Assembly: GCA_051294375.1 (NCBI GenBank)
Contig: CM119265.1
Span: 840,089 to 904,088, forward strand
Length of the DNA stretch: 64,000 nt
Source of the DNA: Paraspadella gotoi
Lineage: Eukaryota; Chaetognatha
Direction of reading: 5' to 3'
The notes below the pieces were generated by a model that saw only the letters and a program-made list of their open reading frames with translations, did no database searches and was not told the DNA's origin. Positions 25,605 to 36,500 of this stretch are shown piece after piece. Positions within the stretch are counted from its first letter, which is position 1. The number at the start of each line of letters is the position of its first letter. The position numbers and the translations under genes were made by a program.

Positions 25605-25871
25605 AATGTTTTCTCAGTTGGAAGACTTGAACTTCACAAATATTGATGTAACCAACATTATCCTTTACGATTCGCACAGCATCACCAACAATTCCCTTAT
25701 CACCACAATCAATGTCAATCTGAGCCGACGATGATTTGTACATGAAACTTTCAATCTTGGATTTGCCGCAAATTTGAACCCTTCCACCATCAATGATTTC
25801 CACATGGAAGGGGAAGAGTCGCTTCCAGTGCGACACTTTGTTGTTGCGATTGTAAATTCGAACTTTTCCAA
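25605..25871 (-). CDS. Gene B: FTP domain 2, fused middle and last exon
   Basis: After TATCAG the exon reads VGKVRIYNRNN, then WKRLFPFHVEI, a CGKSKIESFMYKSSS segment, IDIDCGDKGIVGDAVRIV, and INICEVQVFQLRKH, with a possible donor GTGAGC (phase 1). In gene C these parts are split by an intron; here they are one exon. The frame stays open to a TAA at 25,576, so if the donor were unused the protein would end here as an alternative form without the kringle. Confidence 0.8.
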
Positions 25872-25941
25872 CTGATAAAAAAAAATATCATTTTATTTTA
25901 AGTAAATGGTGAATAGGTTGTAATACATGTAAGCCATTTAC

Positions 25942-26024
25942 TTTTGGTGCGTTGATCGAGTGAAACTTTTATCCAACCTTTTTCTTTCTTTGTGCAGAAG
26001 CAAGATCTGCTGTTAAAGCTGGAG
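25942..26024 (-). CDS. Gene B: FTP domain 2, Cys/Trp exon
   Basis: A short exon after TTTTAG encodes SSFNSRSCFCTKKEKGWIKVSLDQRTK, equivalent to the CFHT...WxxVxL strand of FTP/F5-8C domains. Boundaries are phase 2 (5') and phase 1 (3'), the same as at 28,599-28,684 and 40,927-40,997. It is too short to stand out as an ORF; splice phases and homology support it. Confidence 0.78.
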
Positions 26025-26194
26025 CTAAAATAAATTTTGTAAATATGATTATTATGCTTACTATTTTTTTAGCATGATGGATATTGTATTTTTTTTATGT
26101 TGTTATTACTGTTCATTTTATTACCGACAACTATTCTTATTAAAGCAGTTACAGATTGGGGCAGATAGGTGTTTATTTATATATATATATATAA

Positions 26195-27223
26195 CCAATA
26201 TGAAAATTATCCATTCATTTATTAAATAAGCTATCTTGCCCCTGACTTTGGACAGGCTTTGGTGGTTTAAGGCCTCCATCACTATAACAAGATAATGACA
26301 TAGCAGGTCCCTTCAAGCTTTCAAATAAAACTTTCTCACATTCTTGTTTATTCACTCCTAGAGAGCTTCCTATCAAAGAAGTGGTATAATATTTCAAAGA
26401 ATGTTTCAATTGTTTGAAAAGACACTGTGTGATTGTTATTTTTCAACCTTTGTTAACTAAGTCTGAAGTTATTTTAAAATTATTTAAAGTTATTTTAAAA
26501 TTTTTTGTTTTGTTTTTGAGTGAAAAGAGTCGCGAAATAGTTTAGGGAAATTTTTTCTTTTTTTCTTCATTTTATTCTTTTTTCTTCATTCTTTTGTTTA
26601 GCGATAAGACGGCGGAATTTATTTTATTCGGTTTTTTCATCAGTCGGTAGAGCTAAAAGGTTCGAGCATCAAAATTGGGCGCCACTGAAGAAGAAGACGT
26701 ATATCGCAACGATGATGTTTATTGAGGAAAAGTCCCTGGCCGGAATAGTATTAGAAAAAAAGGAAGTTAGTAGAACTCGAGAACCGCGGAGACTGGACTA
26801 AAAAAGGAACGGATCCTCGGGAGAGGGAGGGGAAGAGGAGGATGAGGATCGAGTAAGTATTTTGTGTAAGAAAATTAATAATAATATTATTTTTTTTTTT
26901 AAATAAAGTTAAATGATAAAAATATCTGGTAAAGATTTGATTTTGTGACATAGAGTCAGTGAAAGAAATAATCTAAACAAAAAAATAATAACATCAAAAT
27001 TACATATGAAATATTATACCACTTCATTGATAGGGAAGCCCGGAACTTTGGGAGTGAAAAAAAAGACTGTAAGAGAGTCTTGATTGAAGCTTGCAGGGAC
27101 CTGCTATGTCATTATCTTGTAAGAATGATGAAGGCCTTAAACCACCAAAGCCTTTCCAAAGTCAGCTTATTTATTAAATGAATGGATAATTTTTATATTA
27201 GTTGTACCAATTTCATATAAAAT
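26195..27223. mobile_element. TIR element (about 1 kb) with about 200-bp inverted ends
   Basis: The left end (ATCCATTCATTTATTAAATA, then GGACAGGCTTTGGTGGTTTA, CATAGCAGGTCCC, GTGGTATAATATTTC) is repeated inverted at 27,009-27,223. The middle (26,400-27,000) is unique here and contains the tRNA-Lys-like relic. There is no transposase ORF, so the element is non-autonomous. Single ends of the same family occur at 36,985-37,090 and 50,446-50,580. It sits in a gene B intron between FTP exons. Confidence 0.75.
26640..26684 (+). repeat. tRNA-Lys-like relic lacking the anticodon arm
   Basis: CAGTCGGTAGAGC (D arm / A box of tRNA-Lys) is followed 5 bases later by GGTTCGAGC (T arm / B box) and then TTGGGCGCCA (3' acceptor end plus CCA). 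The anticodon arm and part of the T stem are missing, so it cannot be a functional tRNA. A genomically encoded CCA suggests a reverse-transcribed or primer-derived origin. Confidence 0.6.
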
Positions 27224-27449
27224 GAGCATTATAATAATATATGTCTTATTAATTAAAAAAAAATAAAGGGCCAGCTCTTTGTAAAAAATCGTAATGACAA
27301 ATAGTAATGTAATTTATCTGAAGAATCCACTCTCGGAAATTAATACCTTAACCAATCATCCATGATTGCACCAAATGGAAAAGCTTTTTATCACTATTGG
27401 TGCTTTCAGCAGGTGGACAACGTTGGAGAGATCATGCTTAATAGCTCAC

Positions 27450-27537
27450 CTGTATTTGCCATCAGTAACCTTTTCAGGTTTGAAATTTGCGTAGCTGGAA
27501 GAGGCAGTGACCTTTCGGCCCTGTGAGATGTTTTCTC
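27450..27537 (-). CDS. Gene B: FTP domain 2, first exon
   Basis: After TTTTTTAG the exon reads GENISQGRKVTASSSYANF then KPEKVTDGKY, the classic 'NxAxGKxxxxSSxY...A.DG' opening of FTP/F5-8C lectins. Boundaries are phase 1 and phase 2 (donor GTGAGC). It follows the FTP1 middle exon (27,648) with compatible phase, so FTP domain 1 appears to lack its own last exon. Confidence 0.8.
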
Positions 27538-27647
27538 CTAAAAAAACGGAATGAGGTATATATTTTTTATGCTTAATCCAATCACACAGCTCCTTTTGTA
27601 AAATTTGCAATATTATCGTTGTCTCTTCATTAATAATTTTTACTCAC

Positions 27648-27734
27648 CTCCACTCGAAACTTGGAGATGGAAGGGAAAAATTCTCATCCAATTGTTGAAA
27701 CTGTCGAAGCGATTCCAAATACGAATTGAACCAA
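27648..27734 (-). CDS. Gene B: FTP domain 1, middle exon
   Basis: After TATTCAG the exon reads VGSIRIWNRFDSFNNWMRI then FPFHLQVSSGG and ends at GTGAGT, phase 1-1. It is shorter than the equivalent exon in gene C (40,454-40,598), which continues through a YCGAGYNPQPED loop. Confidence 0.8.
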
Positions 27735-27762
27735 CTGAATAGTAAAACAAGTTTGAGCAAAG

Positions 27763-28551
27763 AATGTCGGATCTGCCCATGATCATTATAGGTAATTAAT
27801 TAATTAATTAATAATTAAATAATTCAAATTAATTAGGCAATTAATTAATTAATTTGATCCGAAATGTTTGTTTTTAGGTCTTTTCTTCATTAACCACGAC
27901 AAAAGCAATGACGACGATGAGAATAATGCCGATAATGATTGACTTGATTGATTGACTGATTAATTATTTATTGATTAATTAATTGATTAATTAACTGATT
28001 AATTATTTGATTAATTAATACATCTTGTATTTCTATTTACTATAAAAAGAAAAAGAAGCATAATCAATAATGAAACAGGTTTTTGTTTTTTCCATTTAAA
28101 CTATTTCGATTCAAACGCATTCCATCGAAACTTGATTTCCAGCTTAATCACACACTTTCCTACCCACATACAAAATTTTAGGTTAATCGCCCCATACACT
28201 CAATAGGTGTTAAAATAGTGAAATATATTTTTTTGTTTTTTTTTCATTTAAACTCATTTCCACTCGGACGATTCCATCGAAACGTCATATCCAGCTCAAT
28301 AACACACTTCCCTACCCACACACAAAATTTCATTCCAATCCATCCAACCAATAACGAGTAATTGGTGTTATTTGCTAAGGTGGGACAGACGGACGGACGG
28401 ACGGACATCGTTTTTTTTTTGCATAATTTATCATAATTTGATGTTCTGCATGATATAAGTGAATGCCCGACAAGATTGAGGGGGCGGATCGACGGACCGA
28501 CAAAGTGAATTATAGAGTCGGGATCTGCTGAAAGCAGATCCGACTAAAAAC
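27763..28551. mobile_element. GGAC-core repeat element with inverted ends
   Basis: It starts at TGTCGGATCTGCC and ends GCAGATCCGACTA, giving about 12-bp terminal inverted repeats. Inside are ATTAATTAAT runs and two copies of the CCATTTAAACTCATTTCCAC...(GGAC)n unit. AAACAAGTTT occurs on both sides, compatible with a target-site duplication, but the same string also precedes another copy at 2,340 and so may belong to the element. It is non-coding and intronic in gene B. Confidence 0.6.
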
Positions 28552-28598
28552 AAGTTTTTCACCTTTTAGAATGTTTTTAGTCCTTGTCTCAAATTTAC

Positions 28599-28684
28599 CT
28601 TTGTATATTTTTCCAAGCTTTATTTCTATCCAACTATTTTTTTCATTTTTTGTGTGAAAACACATTCTATCGTCAAAGTATTTC
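28599..28684 (-). CDS. Gene B: FTP domain 1, Cys/Trp exon
   Basis: After TGACAG the exon reads KYFDDRMCFHTKNEKNSW then IEIKLGKIYK, ending at GTAAAT. CFHT and W-I-x-I are diagnostic of FTP domains. Phase 2 at the 5' end joins the exon at 31,983; phase 1 at the 3' end joins 27,734. It was found by looking for the module missing between those exons. Confidence 0.78.
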
Positions 28685-28854
28685 CTGTCAAAGGAAAGTT
28701 AATTGTGATGAACTGAGCCGAAAATTGATCCAAACAAGATCGATTCATTCAATGTGTTGCGCTGCAGTGACTTTATTTTCACGTGTATTTCTCGTGACAT
28801 GACATGGCATGAGGTGACATGAATACATGTCTACAATAGCTTTCTTAGCCTGTA

Positions 28855-29636
28855 TATTAGAGCGTTCAAATATAACAAAATATAAGATATTAAATTCCAT
28901 TCATAATTACTTTACTGTCATAAGGTCTGAAGAATTTGATGGTGATGACCGTTTTTTTTTTTTGTATAATTTCATCTTTCTTGTCGGAAATGACGATTTT
29001 TAATGTATATAAAATGATAATAAAATAGGGCAAACATTATAAGTGATGATAAATCAAATTATTAATTTTTTTTTAAATTTACATGAGCTTTTGAAATATA
29101 AAAATGAAGACCTATAAAAATATTTTGGTAAATTAATTTCTCAATTTTATGTTTTATTAAAAGTTAGTGAGCTATATTTATTAATAATTATGAATAAAAA
29201 TTAGGCTAAAGTTAAAAATTAATAATTTTAAAAATTTTATCCCGGATTCGCATTCCTTGCAAAAAGTTGATCTAAGAAAATATAATTTTTATTAAAAAAT
29301 TATATCATTAAGTTAGTCAAAATTTAGAAAAACTATAATTTTAAGCTAAAAATGGTAAAATTAAACAAAAATCATAGTTTTTAACATTTTTAACCAACTT
29401 TATGAAAGAATTTGTTAAAATGGATTATACTTTCTTATATCAACTTTTTGCAAGGAATTCAAATCCGGTTTTTGTGTTTTTTTCCTTTCTGTTTCGTTGT
29501 GATTTGGTTTAGAACAAAGTTTGAAGAGAGATTTAACAACGATTTTTACTTCGAAGTGAAACGGACATGTTTCGACTCACATACGAGTCTTCTCAGCGCC
29601 AATTCAATTTGTGAATTTGAAGAGAATTTTGTGCAT

Positions 29637-29674
<38 letters not shown>

Positions 29675-30316
29675 CAAAGTTTCTAAACACAGAGTTTGAG
29701 AGAAAGGATAGTGTCAGTTTTCTATTAGGGACAGGTGAAGGTGAGGACAGAGATATGGCAATGGGCAGACGATACCTCTCCTTCAACTGCAGCAACTCAT
29801 TCCCTTCCTTTGTGGACTGAGCGCCGCCCAAAGCGACGGCTGCAGAGGAAGGAGGGGAAGCCACCACTCCTGTCGGAAAGTGGCAAGAATGGACAGCGCC
29901 CACCTCGCCAGCAGGCAAGAAGAGGGCAGTCGGCAGGCGTACCAGGCCAGAGAGACATCCGAGTAGCCTTTGGTTTCTTCCCGCAAGGAAGTCTTCCCAA
30001 CTCTGCACAAGTAGGCTCCACCAACCTGTGCCTCTCAGCCAATGACACACCAATGACCCGACCTTATCAATCTAGCCTTTCATTTGTTCATAACCAAGGG
30101 GGGCCAGCTCATTTTGAGCTCTTTCTTATTACTTGAAATTTCCCTTTTCCTAATTACTATCTATCCCTCACTAACAATAAATATTTCACATTTCTGAACT
30201 TCTATTTCATTTAACTAATTTATTACTGTAGTAATTGTTGATATTATTCATTATTAAAGTTTACCAAATTTTAACATTGTTGTACATTTCATAATGTATT
30301 ATATTTTCAAGCACTG

Positions 30317-30354
<38 letters not shown>

Positions 30355-30458
30355 CATTTCAATTTCTTTTCACAAACTATCTCTGTCCTCACCTTCACCT
30401 GTCCCTAATAGAAAACTGAACACTATCCTTTCTCTAAAACTCTGTGTTGGAAACTTTG

Positions 30459-30496
<38 letters not shown>

Positions 30497-31005
30497 ATGC
30501 ACAAAATTCTCTTCAAATTCAACAATTGAATTGGCGCTGAAGAAGACTCGTATGTGAGTCGAAACATGTCCGTTTCACTATGAAATAAAAATCGTTGTTA
30601 AATCTCTCTTAACTTTGTTCTAAATCCGGTTTTAAAATTTCAAAATATTTATTTTTCACTTTAGCCTATTTTAACTACTAATTATTAATAAATATAGCTA
30701 ACAAGCTGTTAATAAAATATAAAATTTGTAAATAAACTTACCAAAATATTTTTATGGGTCTTTATTTTCATATTATATAAGCTAAATATGACTTTATAAA
30801 ATTTTAATAATTTTAGTTTCTCATACTCTACAATGTTTTGCCATTTTAATAGCACCTTATATGCTTCAAAAATCCCCATTGGCGACAAGGAAGATGAAAC
30901 TATACCAAAAAATTGTTATCATAATCTATTTTCAGACCTTATTACATTAAAACAATAATGAATGAAATTAAAATATCTTATATTTTGTTATCTTTGAACG
31001 CTCTA
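28855..31005. mobile_element. Large fold-back element with very long terminal inverted repeats
   Basis: Outer ends TTAGAGCGTTCAAA / TTTGAACGCTCTA are followed by matching arms (AATATAAGATATTAAATT; TAGGTCTTCATTTT/AAAATGAAGACCTA) and, further in, a block with ACGAGTCTTC...GCGCCAATTCAATT and (GA)n, mirrored at 30,370-30,640. The arms are roughly 850 bp with drift. The unpaired centre (about 29,790-30,300) is GC-richer. The left arm also holds its own hairpin (29,245-29,470). I see no recognisable transposase. It lies in the long FTP1 intron of gene B. Confidence 0.72.
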
Positions 31006-31061
31006 CTGTATATTTATAACACACACTGCATCGGAATTCCATCTTTTATTCTTCATAGTTT

Positions 31062-31352
31062 GTAGTCGGGCATTGCCTAGGTTCACCCCGCCTATAAGCA
31101 TGACTCTTTCAGTTGTGACCCGGTGGCTCATTGAGTAAAGCCATCAGCTCATGACCACTAGGTACTGGATTCAATCCCAACCCGGTACTTACCCTGCGGG
31201 AAGAGTGAGGACGGCCGTAAGCCGCCTGGGGCGTGGCAAACCTTCAAGCCTGGTTCCAAGCCCAGGACCCGTTCCATGTCTGCTAGAGGGGGTTATAGAA
31301 GTTTTGAATATAATCTTCTGCCCACTAAGCGCCTTATCCACACTGATGAGCC
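31062..31352 (+). mobile_element. tRNA-like SINE, copy 1
   Basis: GGTGGCTCATTGAGTAAAGCC (split here as GGTGGCTCATTGAG + TAAAGCC) resembles a pol III A box and D arm, and CTGGATTCAATCCCAACC, about 50 bases later, resembles a B box and T arm. The unit starts TAGTCGGGCATTGCC and runs to GCGCCTTATCCACA. A second copy starts at 31,463. Confidence 0.65.
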
Positions 31353-31462
31353 CATCCTTTCAAACGTATTCCAACCTTCTGATTCTAGGCTCATGGACGT
31401 GCTGAGAGTTGCTCCCTCCCTCCACTGGAAGCAGTGCAGGGTGGGTTACAATCCTGGGGGCA

Positions 31463-31752
31463 TGTAGTCGGGCATTGCCTAGGTTCACCCCGCCTATAAG
31501 CATGACTCTTTCAGTTTGTACCCGGTGGCTCATTGAGTAAAGCCATCAGCTCATGACCACTAGGTACCGCGGCTTTCACTCGCAACTGGTACCTACCCTG
31601 CGGGAAGAGTGAGGACGGCGGAAAGCCACCTAGGGGGCGTGGCAAACCCTCAAGCCTGGTTCCAAGCCCAGGACCCGTTTCATGTCTGCTAGAGGGGGTT
31701 ATAGAAGTTTCGGATAGTCATCTTCTGCCCACTAAGCGCCTTATCCACAGTT
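31463..31752 (+). mobile_element. tRNA-like SINE, copy 2 in tandem
   Basis: It repeats the unit at 31,062 at high identity, but the B-box region differs (GGCTTTCACTCGCAAC). The linker 31,353-31,462 separates the copies. Both lie immediately 3' of the FTP exon at 31,983-32,076 on the minus strand. Confidence 0.65.
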
Positions 31753-31982
31753 TTAGGATTTCCCTAAGGCGGCGCTAGCAGTCACTTAAATTCGAGGTTT
31801 TAGCCTGTCTTAAGAAATGAGCATTGATCATTGAGCATTGATCATGATCAACTATAGTGGGACAAAGTGGGACAAACCGACCGATGGACAGACATACCGA
31901 CCGATTGACAGTCCGACAAAAAAGTGACTTATGGAATAAATCCCTCTCGAATGTAGAGCTCAACTTGACGCAAACAACATAC

Positions 31983-32076
31983 GTTGTATAATAGTCATTA
32001 TCAGTGAGAGCCTTTGGAAGGTAGTCCTTGTATCTAGATGAAGCAGTCACAGGTTTTCCAACAGCAATGTTCACAC
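31983..32076 (-). CDS. Gene B: FTP domain 1, first exon
   Basis: After TTTTCAG the exon reads VNIAVGKPVTASSRY, then LPKALTDNDYYTT, ending at GTATGT in phase 2. NIAxGKPxTxSS and the 'A-x-D-x-D' pattern open FTP/F5-8C lectin domains. It follows EGF4 (32,366) with matching phase 1. Confidence 0.85.
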
Positions 32077-32365
32077 CTGAAAAGCAAAGATACTACTACA
32101 CTACTGTTGCATGTGTTAATATACTATTGTTTTTTCCAGACATTGTGTTTAACTTTCTTTTTGTTGCGTTTATTGATTTAGAGAGAAAAACAAAGTTTCT
32201 TTATTAACAACGGTTTTTTCCAAAAAAAAATAAAATAGACAAAAATTCACAGTGACATCAGTCAGTTAGAATTAAAATTTTTAGAAGCTGACATACAAAA
32301 ACCAATAAAAAACCAAATTAGTTAATGTTAATGTTGAATCAAAGTCAAACCATTGACTAACTTAC

Positions 32366-32479
32366 TTTTATCACATAACATCTTTTCATATCCAAATTTG
32401 CAGGTACAAACAAATCCCTTTTCACCTGCAAAACACTTGGCTCCATTGTAACATGGATTGTTTCTGCACACTGTTGCAA
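32366..32479 (-). CDS. Gene B: EGF-like exon 4
   Basis: After ATGCAG the exon reads VCRNNPCYNGAKCFAG, then GFVCTCKFGYEKMLCDKS, with donor GTAAGT; 114 nt, phase 1-1. It is the equivalent of gene A 2,708-2,821 and gene C 41,470-41,583. Confidence 0.87.
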
Positions 32480-32725
32480 CTGCATATAAAAACAAGTCGC
32501 TTTTACATTTAAAAAATTACATTTTACATTTTACATTTTACAAATTAACTTTTACATTTAGAAAACATTTACATTATAAAAACAAGTCGCTTTAACATTT
32601 AAAATGGAAATTTTAATGTTTTAAAACTTTACCTTTTTCCTTTACAAAAATAAATATCTAATGGTTCAAGTGACAGATTCTCACAGTAATTACGTAATTT
32701 CCTTATATTTCTTTTGGTTACTTAC

Positions 32726-32845
32726 CCTCACAAAGTTCTCCCTTATATCTGCTGTTACATTTGCAAAATTGTTTATTATTTTGCTGAACACATTTTCCTC
32801 CATTTTTGCATGGACATGGTTTTTCATCTGGAAATTCAAACTTTT
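32726..32845 (-). CDS. Gene B: EGF-like exon 3 (tandem duplicate)
   Basis: The exon reads EKFEFPDEKPCPCKNGGKC, then VQQNNKQFCKCNSRY and GELCEG. Six cysteines, 120 nt, phase 1-1, donor GTAAGT. It differs from EGF2 by only a few residues. Confidence 0.87.
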
Positions 32846-33051
32846 CTATAAAAATTATTTAAAAATGAGAAAAGATTTTTGAGAGTAACTTTTTTCACAC
32901 ATGTATAAAAATGAATTGCTTTTACATTTAAAATGGAAATACTGTTTTAAAACTTTACCTTTTTCCTTTACAAAAATAAATATCTAATGGTTCAAGTGAC
33001 AGATTCTAATAGTAATTACGCAATTTCCTTATATTTCTTTTTGTTACTTAC

Positions 33052-33171
33052 CCTCACAAAGTTTTCCCTTATATCTGCTGTTACATTTGCAAAATTGTTT
33101 ATTATTTTGTTGAACACATTTTCCTCCATTTTTGCATGGACATGGTTTTTCATCTGGAAATTCAAACTTTT
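33052..33171 (-). CDS. Gene B: EGF-like exon 2 (tandem duplicate)
   Basis: It has the same reading as the exon at 32,726 with KGKLCEG at the end, 120 nt, phase 1-1. Skipping or including it would leave the frame intact. Confidence 0.87.
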
Positions 33172-33377
33172 CTGTAAAAATTATTCAAAAATGACAAAAG
33201 ATTTTTGAGAGTAACTTTTTTCACACATGTATAAAAATGAATTGCTTTTACATTTAAAATGGAAATATTGTTTTAAAACTTTACCTTTTTTGCTTTAAAA
33301 AATAATTATATAATGGTTCAAGTGACAGATTCTCATAGTAATTATGCAATTTCCTTATATTTCTTTTTGTTACTTAC

Positions 33378-33473
33378 CCTCACAAAGTTCTCCCTTATAT
33401 CTGCTGTTACATTTGCAGAATTGTTTATTATTTTGTTGAACACATATTCCTCCATTTTTGCATGGACATGATT
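33378..33473 (-). CDS. Gene B: EGF-like exon 1 (tandem duplicate, shorter 5' end)
   Basis: The exon reads ESCPCKNGGICVQQNNKQF, then CKCNSRYKGELCEG, 96 nt, phase 1-1. It lacks the EKFEFPDEK leader of its two duplicates because its acceptor sits 24 nt further in. Confidence 0.87.
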
Positions 33474-33537
33474 CTAAAAAAAATTTGTTAAGAAATGATA
33501 AAAAGTTTTTGAGAGTAACTTTTTTCATACATGTTAC

Positions 33538-36500
33538 CTTTGCAAATTCCATCTTCTGCAATGAGCCCCTTTGGACAATTCTCACAGTAAAATTTAGAAT
33601 ATTTTTCAATGACTCTGTCCTTCAAACAGCGACAGATGTTGCCTTGTATCTGAAATCCTTTTGGACATTTCTCAACGCAAACAAATGATAATTTTGTTAA
33701 AAACAACTTTATAATTTTACATTCTATACATGCCTTATTGTCATTTTCTCTATTACAATCCTTACACTGTTTGTGACATTGTGTTTTACATACACCATTA
33801 ACTAACTTTAATCCCTTTCCACATGTAATTTTTGGTTTTTCTTGTATCACCCTAACATCATTAATACTTATTTTGTTTTCTCCAGCACCAAATGTATAAT
33901 ACAACATCTTAAACTTGGTATATTCAGAATAGGTATAAGATGTTAATACAATTCCAACTTCTGATTCCTCAGGAGCTTTACCATAATCTATTCTCAAGCC
34001 AGATTTAGATATAGTAATACAAACAAAAAATGATGTAAACAAGGTTTCTGAACCTAATGTAGCAGCCAAACTAGAAATCTGATATTTGACTATTTTCATT
34101 GACTTGTAAAATATAACTCCTTTTGATGTGATTTGAATATAATACCAGCTTTCATAATCATCTGGGATTCCAGAAAATACCAGAAAGATACTTCCTTTAG
34201 AAGCTGCTTGAAAGTAAATACAGGATCCCTTTTCTAGTAGAGGTACTTTATGAGTGTTAGTCCATTTAATGGAGCAAGGAACATAACCTATAGATCCAAC
34301 TTTAGATAAGTGTTCAATAGGGTGTAGAAATTTTACTAAGGCTAATGGGCCAGTTAACCACAAATAGGAATGATTTGATTTAAATGAATCTAAATAAAGA
34401 AAACCTTTGTTCTCATCATAAATCATTGGTAACTTTGCAACACAAATATGATTTGATTCTCCGGTAAATAAACAACTGTTTTCAAGAGTAAATTTAGTTC
34501 CTGGAATTTTAGTGTACCAACGATTATTATCTCGTTTGACAATAAACTCTGCCTCCTTTTTTATTCCAGGCATATTATGACGCATCGAGAAAACGACTTT
34601 AAATATTGAGTTTTTGAGTTCGTCCCATTTTGGCCAATTTTTTATTGATAAATCCCCCGGTTTTTTGTATTCAATATTTTCGGTTTCACATCCAGAATTA
34701 CCAGCAAGAATATCAAAGCTGGTTGTTGAAAATGGACCTTCAGTCATGTATACATTTTCTGCTCTTTCTAAAACAAGTCTTGTTGATCTTATGTCTTCCA
34801 TGAACTTTTCCATAGATGTTCCGTATTTGCAGTAATTTCTTTTTTTAACAATAAATTCTCTTTTGTTTCCGTCTACCTCAGTTTCATTGTATTCAAAGTA
34901 TGACATACCACTTTCCGAATCAACTTTTAAGTTTTCTTTTTGAAAACACGCAGATTTGGGAGAATCTCCAGAAAAGAGTGAGTTTAGATTAATGTTTAGA
35001 ATACTACTTATTTTCCCAAGTGTAAATTCAAATGGTCTTTGATATTTTGCAATACTGTTACACCACTTAACAAATAATTGTCTAAATTTTGGGGTATAGA
35101 AATCAGTAATGGAAGCAGCGATTTCTGGATCTCCTCCTTTCACCTCTACTGTTGTTTTGATGAATTCAGATCTTGCATTTTGTTGAGCTCCTGCATTCTT
35201 CCGTGAAGCTTTCAATTTAGCATTTTGGCTTTGAGTGCTTTTGGCTTTTTGACTAACTTTATTATATTTTGTACCAATACCTAAAAAACTAAACCCTGAC
35301 TGTTTCTGTTTATAGCTGCTTTGAAGTATTCCCATCATACTTGCAAATTCTGATTGAGCTTGACTTGCAAACTCATCAGAATTCATTGTTGACTCTTTTT
35401 TAGATGTTTTAGTGATTCTTAACTCACCCCCAAATTTTGCGGACTTCACATAATGTGTTCCCCACCTTAAAATAAAATTTTGAAATTGCGTGTCGGCATT
35501 GTTCTTTAAGTATGAATTGGGAAGTTGTAAAAATTCTGACAAAAAACTAACCAACAAATCTGAAGGTTTTACCTCATCAAGAACAACTTCAAATAACTTT
35601 AGATCGGCTTCTAATATAGCAATCATGTGTATTGCAGAACCCATGTTTTTTGCAGCCGAGCTTAATGCAGCTTTGTTTGCTGTTCTTGATCCTGATTTTT
35701 TAACATTACTCTTTCCAGACCCTGATCCAGTGCCAAAACTGATAGATTGACCAATGGCTGCACCTAGTTTAGCGCCGGCATCTGCACCAGCTTTAGCTCC
35801 TTCAGTACCCCCAGCCTGTGCACCAGCTGCTGCTCCCCCAACCATTCCAATCAGACTTCCAATTAAACCAAAACTCCCACCAGTGCTTCTGCCTTGATTA
35901 GTGATTTTGCTTCCATTTGAAACATTGATTGCTGCTCAGATGTTGCAGCTTTTTCTTGTAAATAGTGAATGTATTTGGAAGCATCTTGAAAAGTTTCAGT
36001 TCGAATGGTATAATCATATATTCCATAAGCATTCATGCAATCAGGCAATGCTTTATCCAAGAACCTCTTCTTTTTTGCACACATTCTCTGAATAATGCTT
36101 TGCTTCCTACTTTCTGATGAATAATAGCCTCTACCATCAAAGCCAACTCCAATAAAGTTACTTGCCTCGAGTTTTTTTCGACAGATTGGTGATGTTCTTT
36201 CAAAGGCATAACAAGGGTCTCCTTTCTTATAGTTACTACCAAAACATCCATTCATAAGTGCCATTCCAACTCCCATTGGCCAAGTTGATGCTGATTGTCT
36301 CTCTCCTTTTGGCTCCCTGATACTATTGTCCTGGATTGTCTCTATCTTCCATCCTGATGGCTGAAATTCATCTATTCCACTAAAACCTTGTAGAGTTTCA
36401 AAATCAACTTCTTTAGCTCCAGTGGCTTTCAAAGCTTCCAGTGCTTCTTTTCCTTCATTTTTTGAGATTAATTCTTCTGGTTTTTGCATAATTTTACTGT

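Larger units (their letters stand above)
32650..33480. repeat. Triplicated 326-bp exon-intron unit
   Basis: Three EGF exons end at 32,726, 33,052 and 33,378, exactly 326 bp apart, and the introns between them share long identical stretches (ATGGTTCAAGTGACAGATTC recurs in each). The duplication unit is therefore exon plus intron, and it is young. Confidence 0.88.

Noticed and set aside
26640-26684. Functional tRNA-Lys gene or LTR primer-binding site
   Set aside because: The anticodon arm is deleted, and the match extends past the primer-binding region into the D arm without an adjacent LTR end.
29604-30136. Overlapping ORFs of 133 and 149 codons on both strands in the centre of the large fold-back element
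   Set aside because: No domain recognised, both include (GA)n/(CT)n low-complexity ends, and both strands are equally open; treated as compositional.
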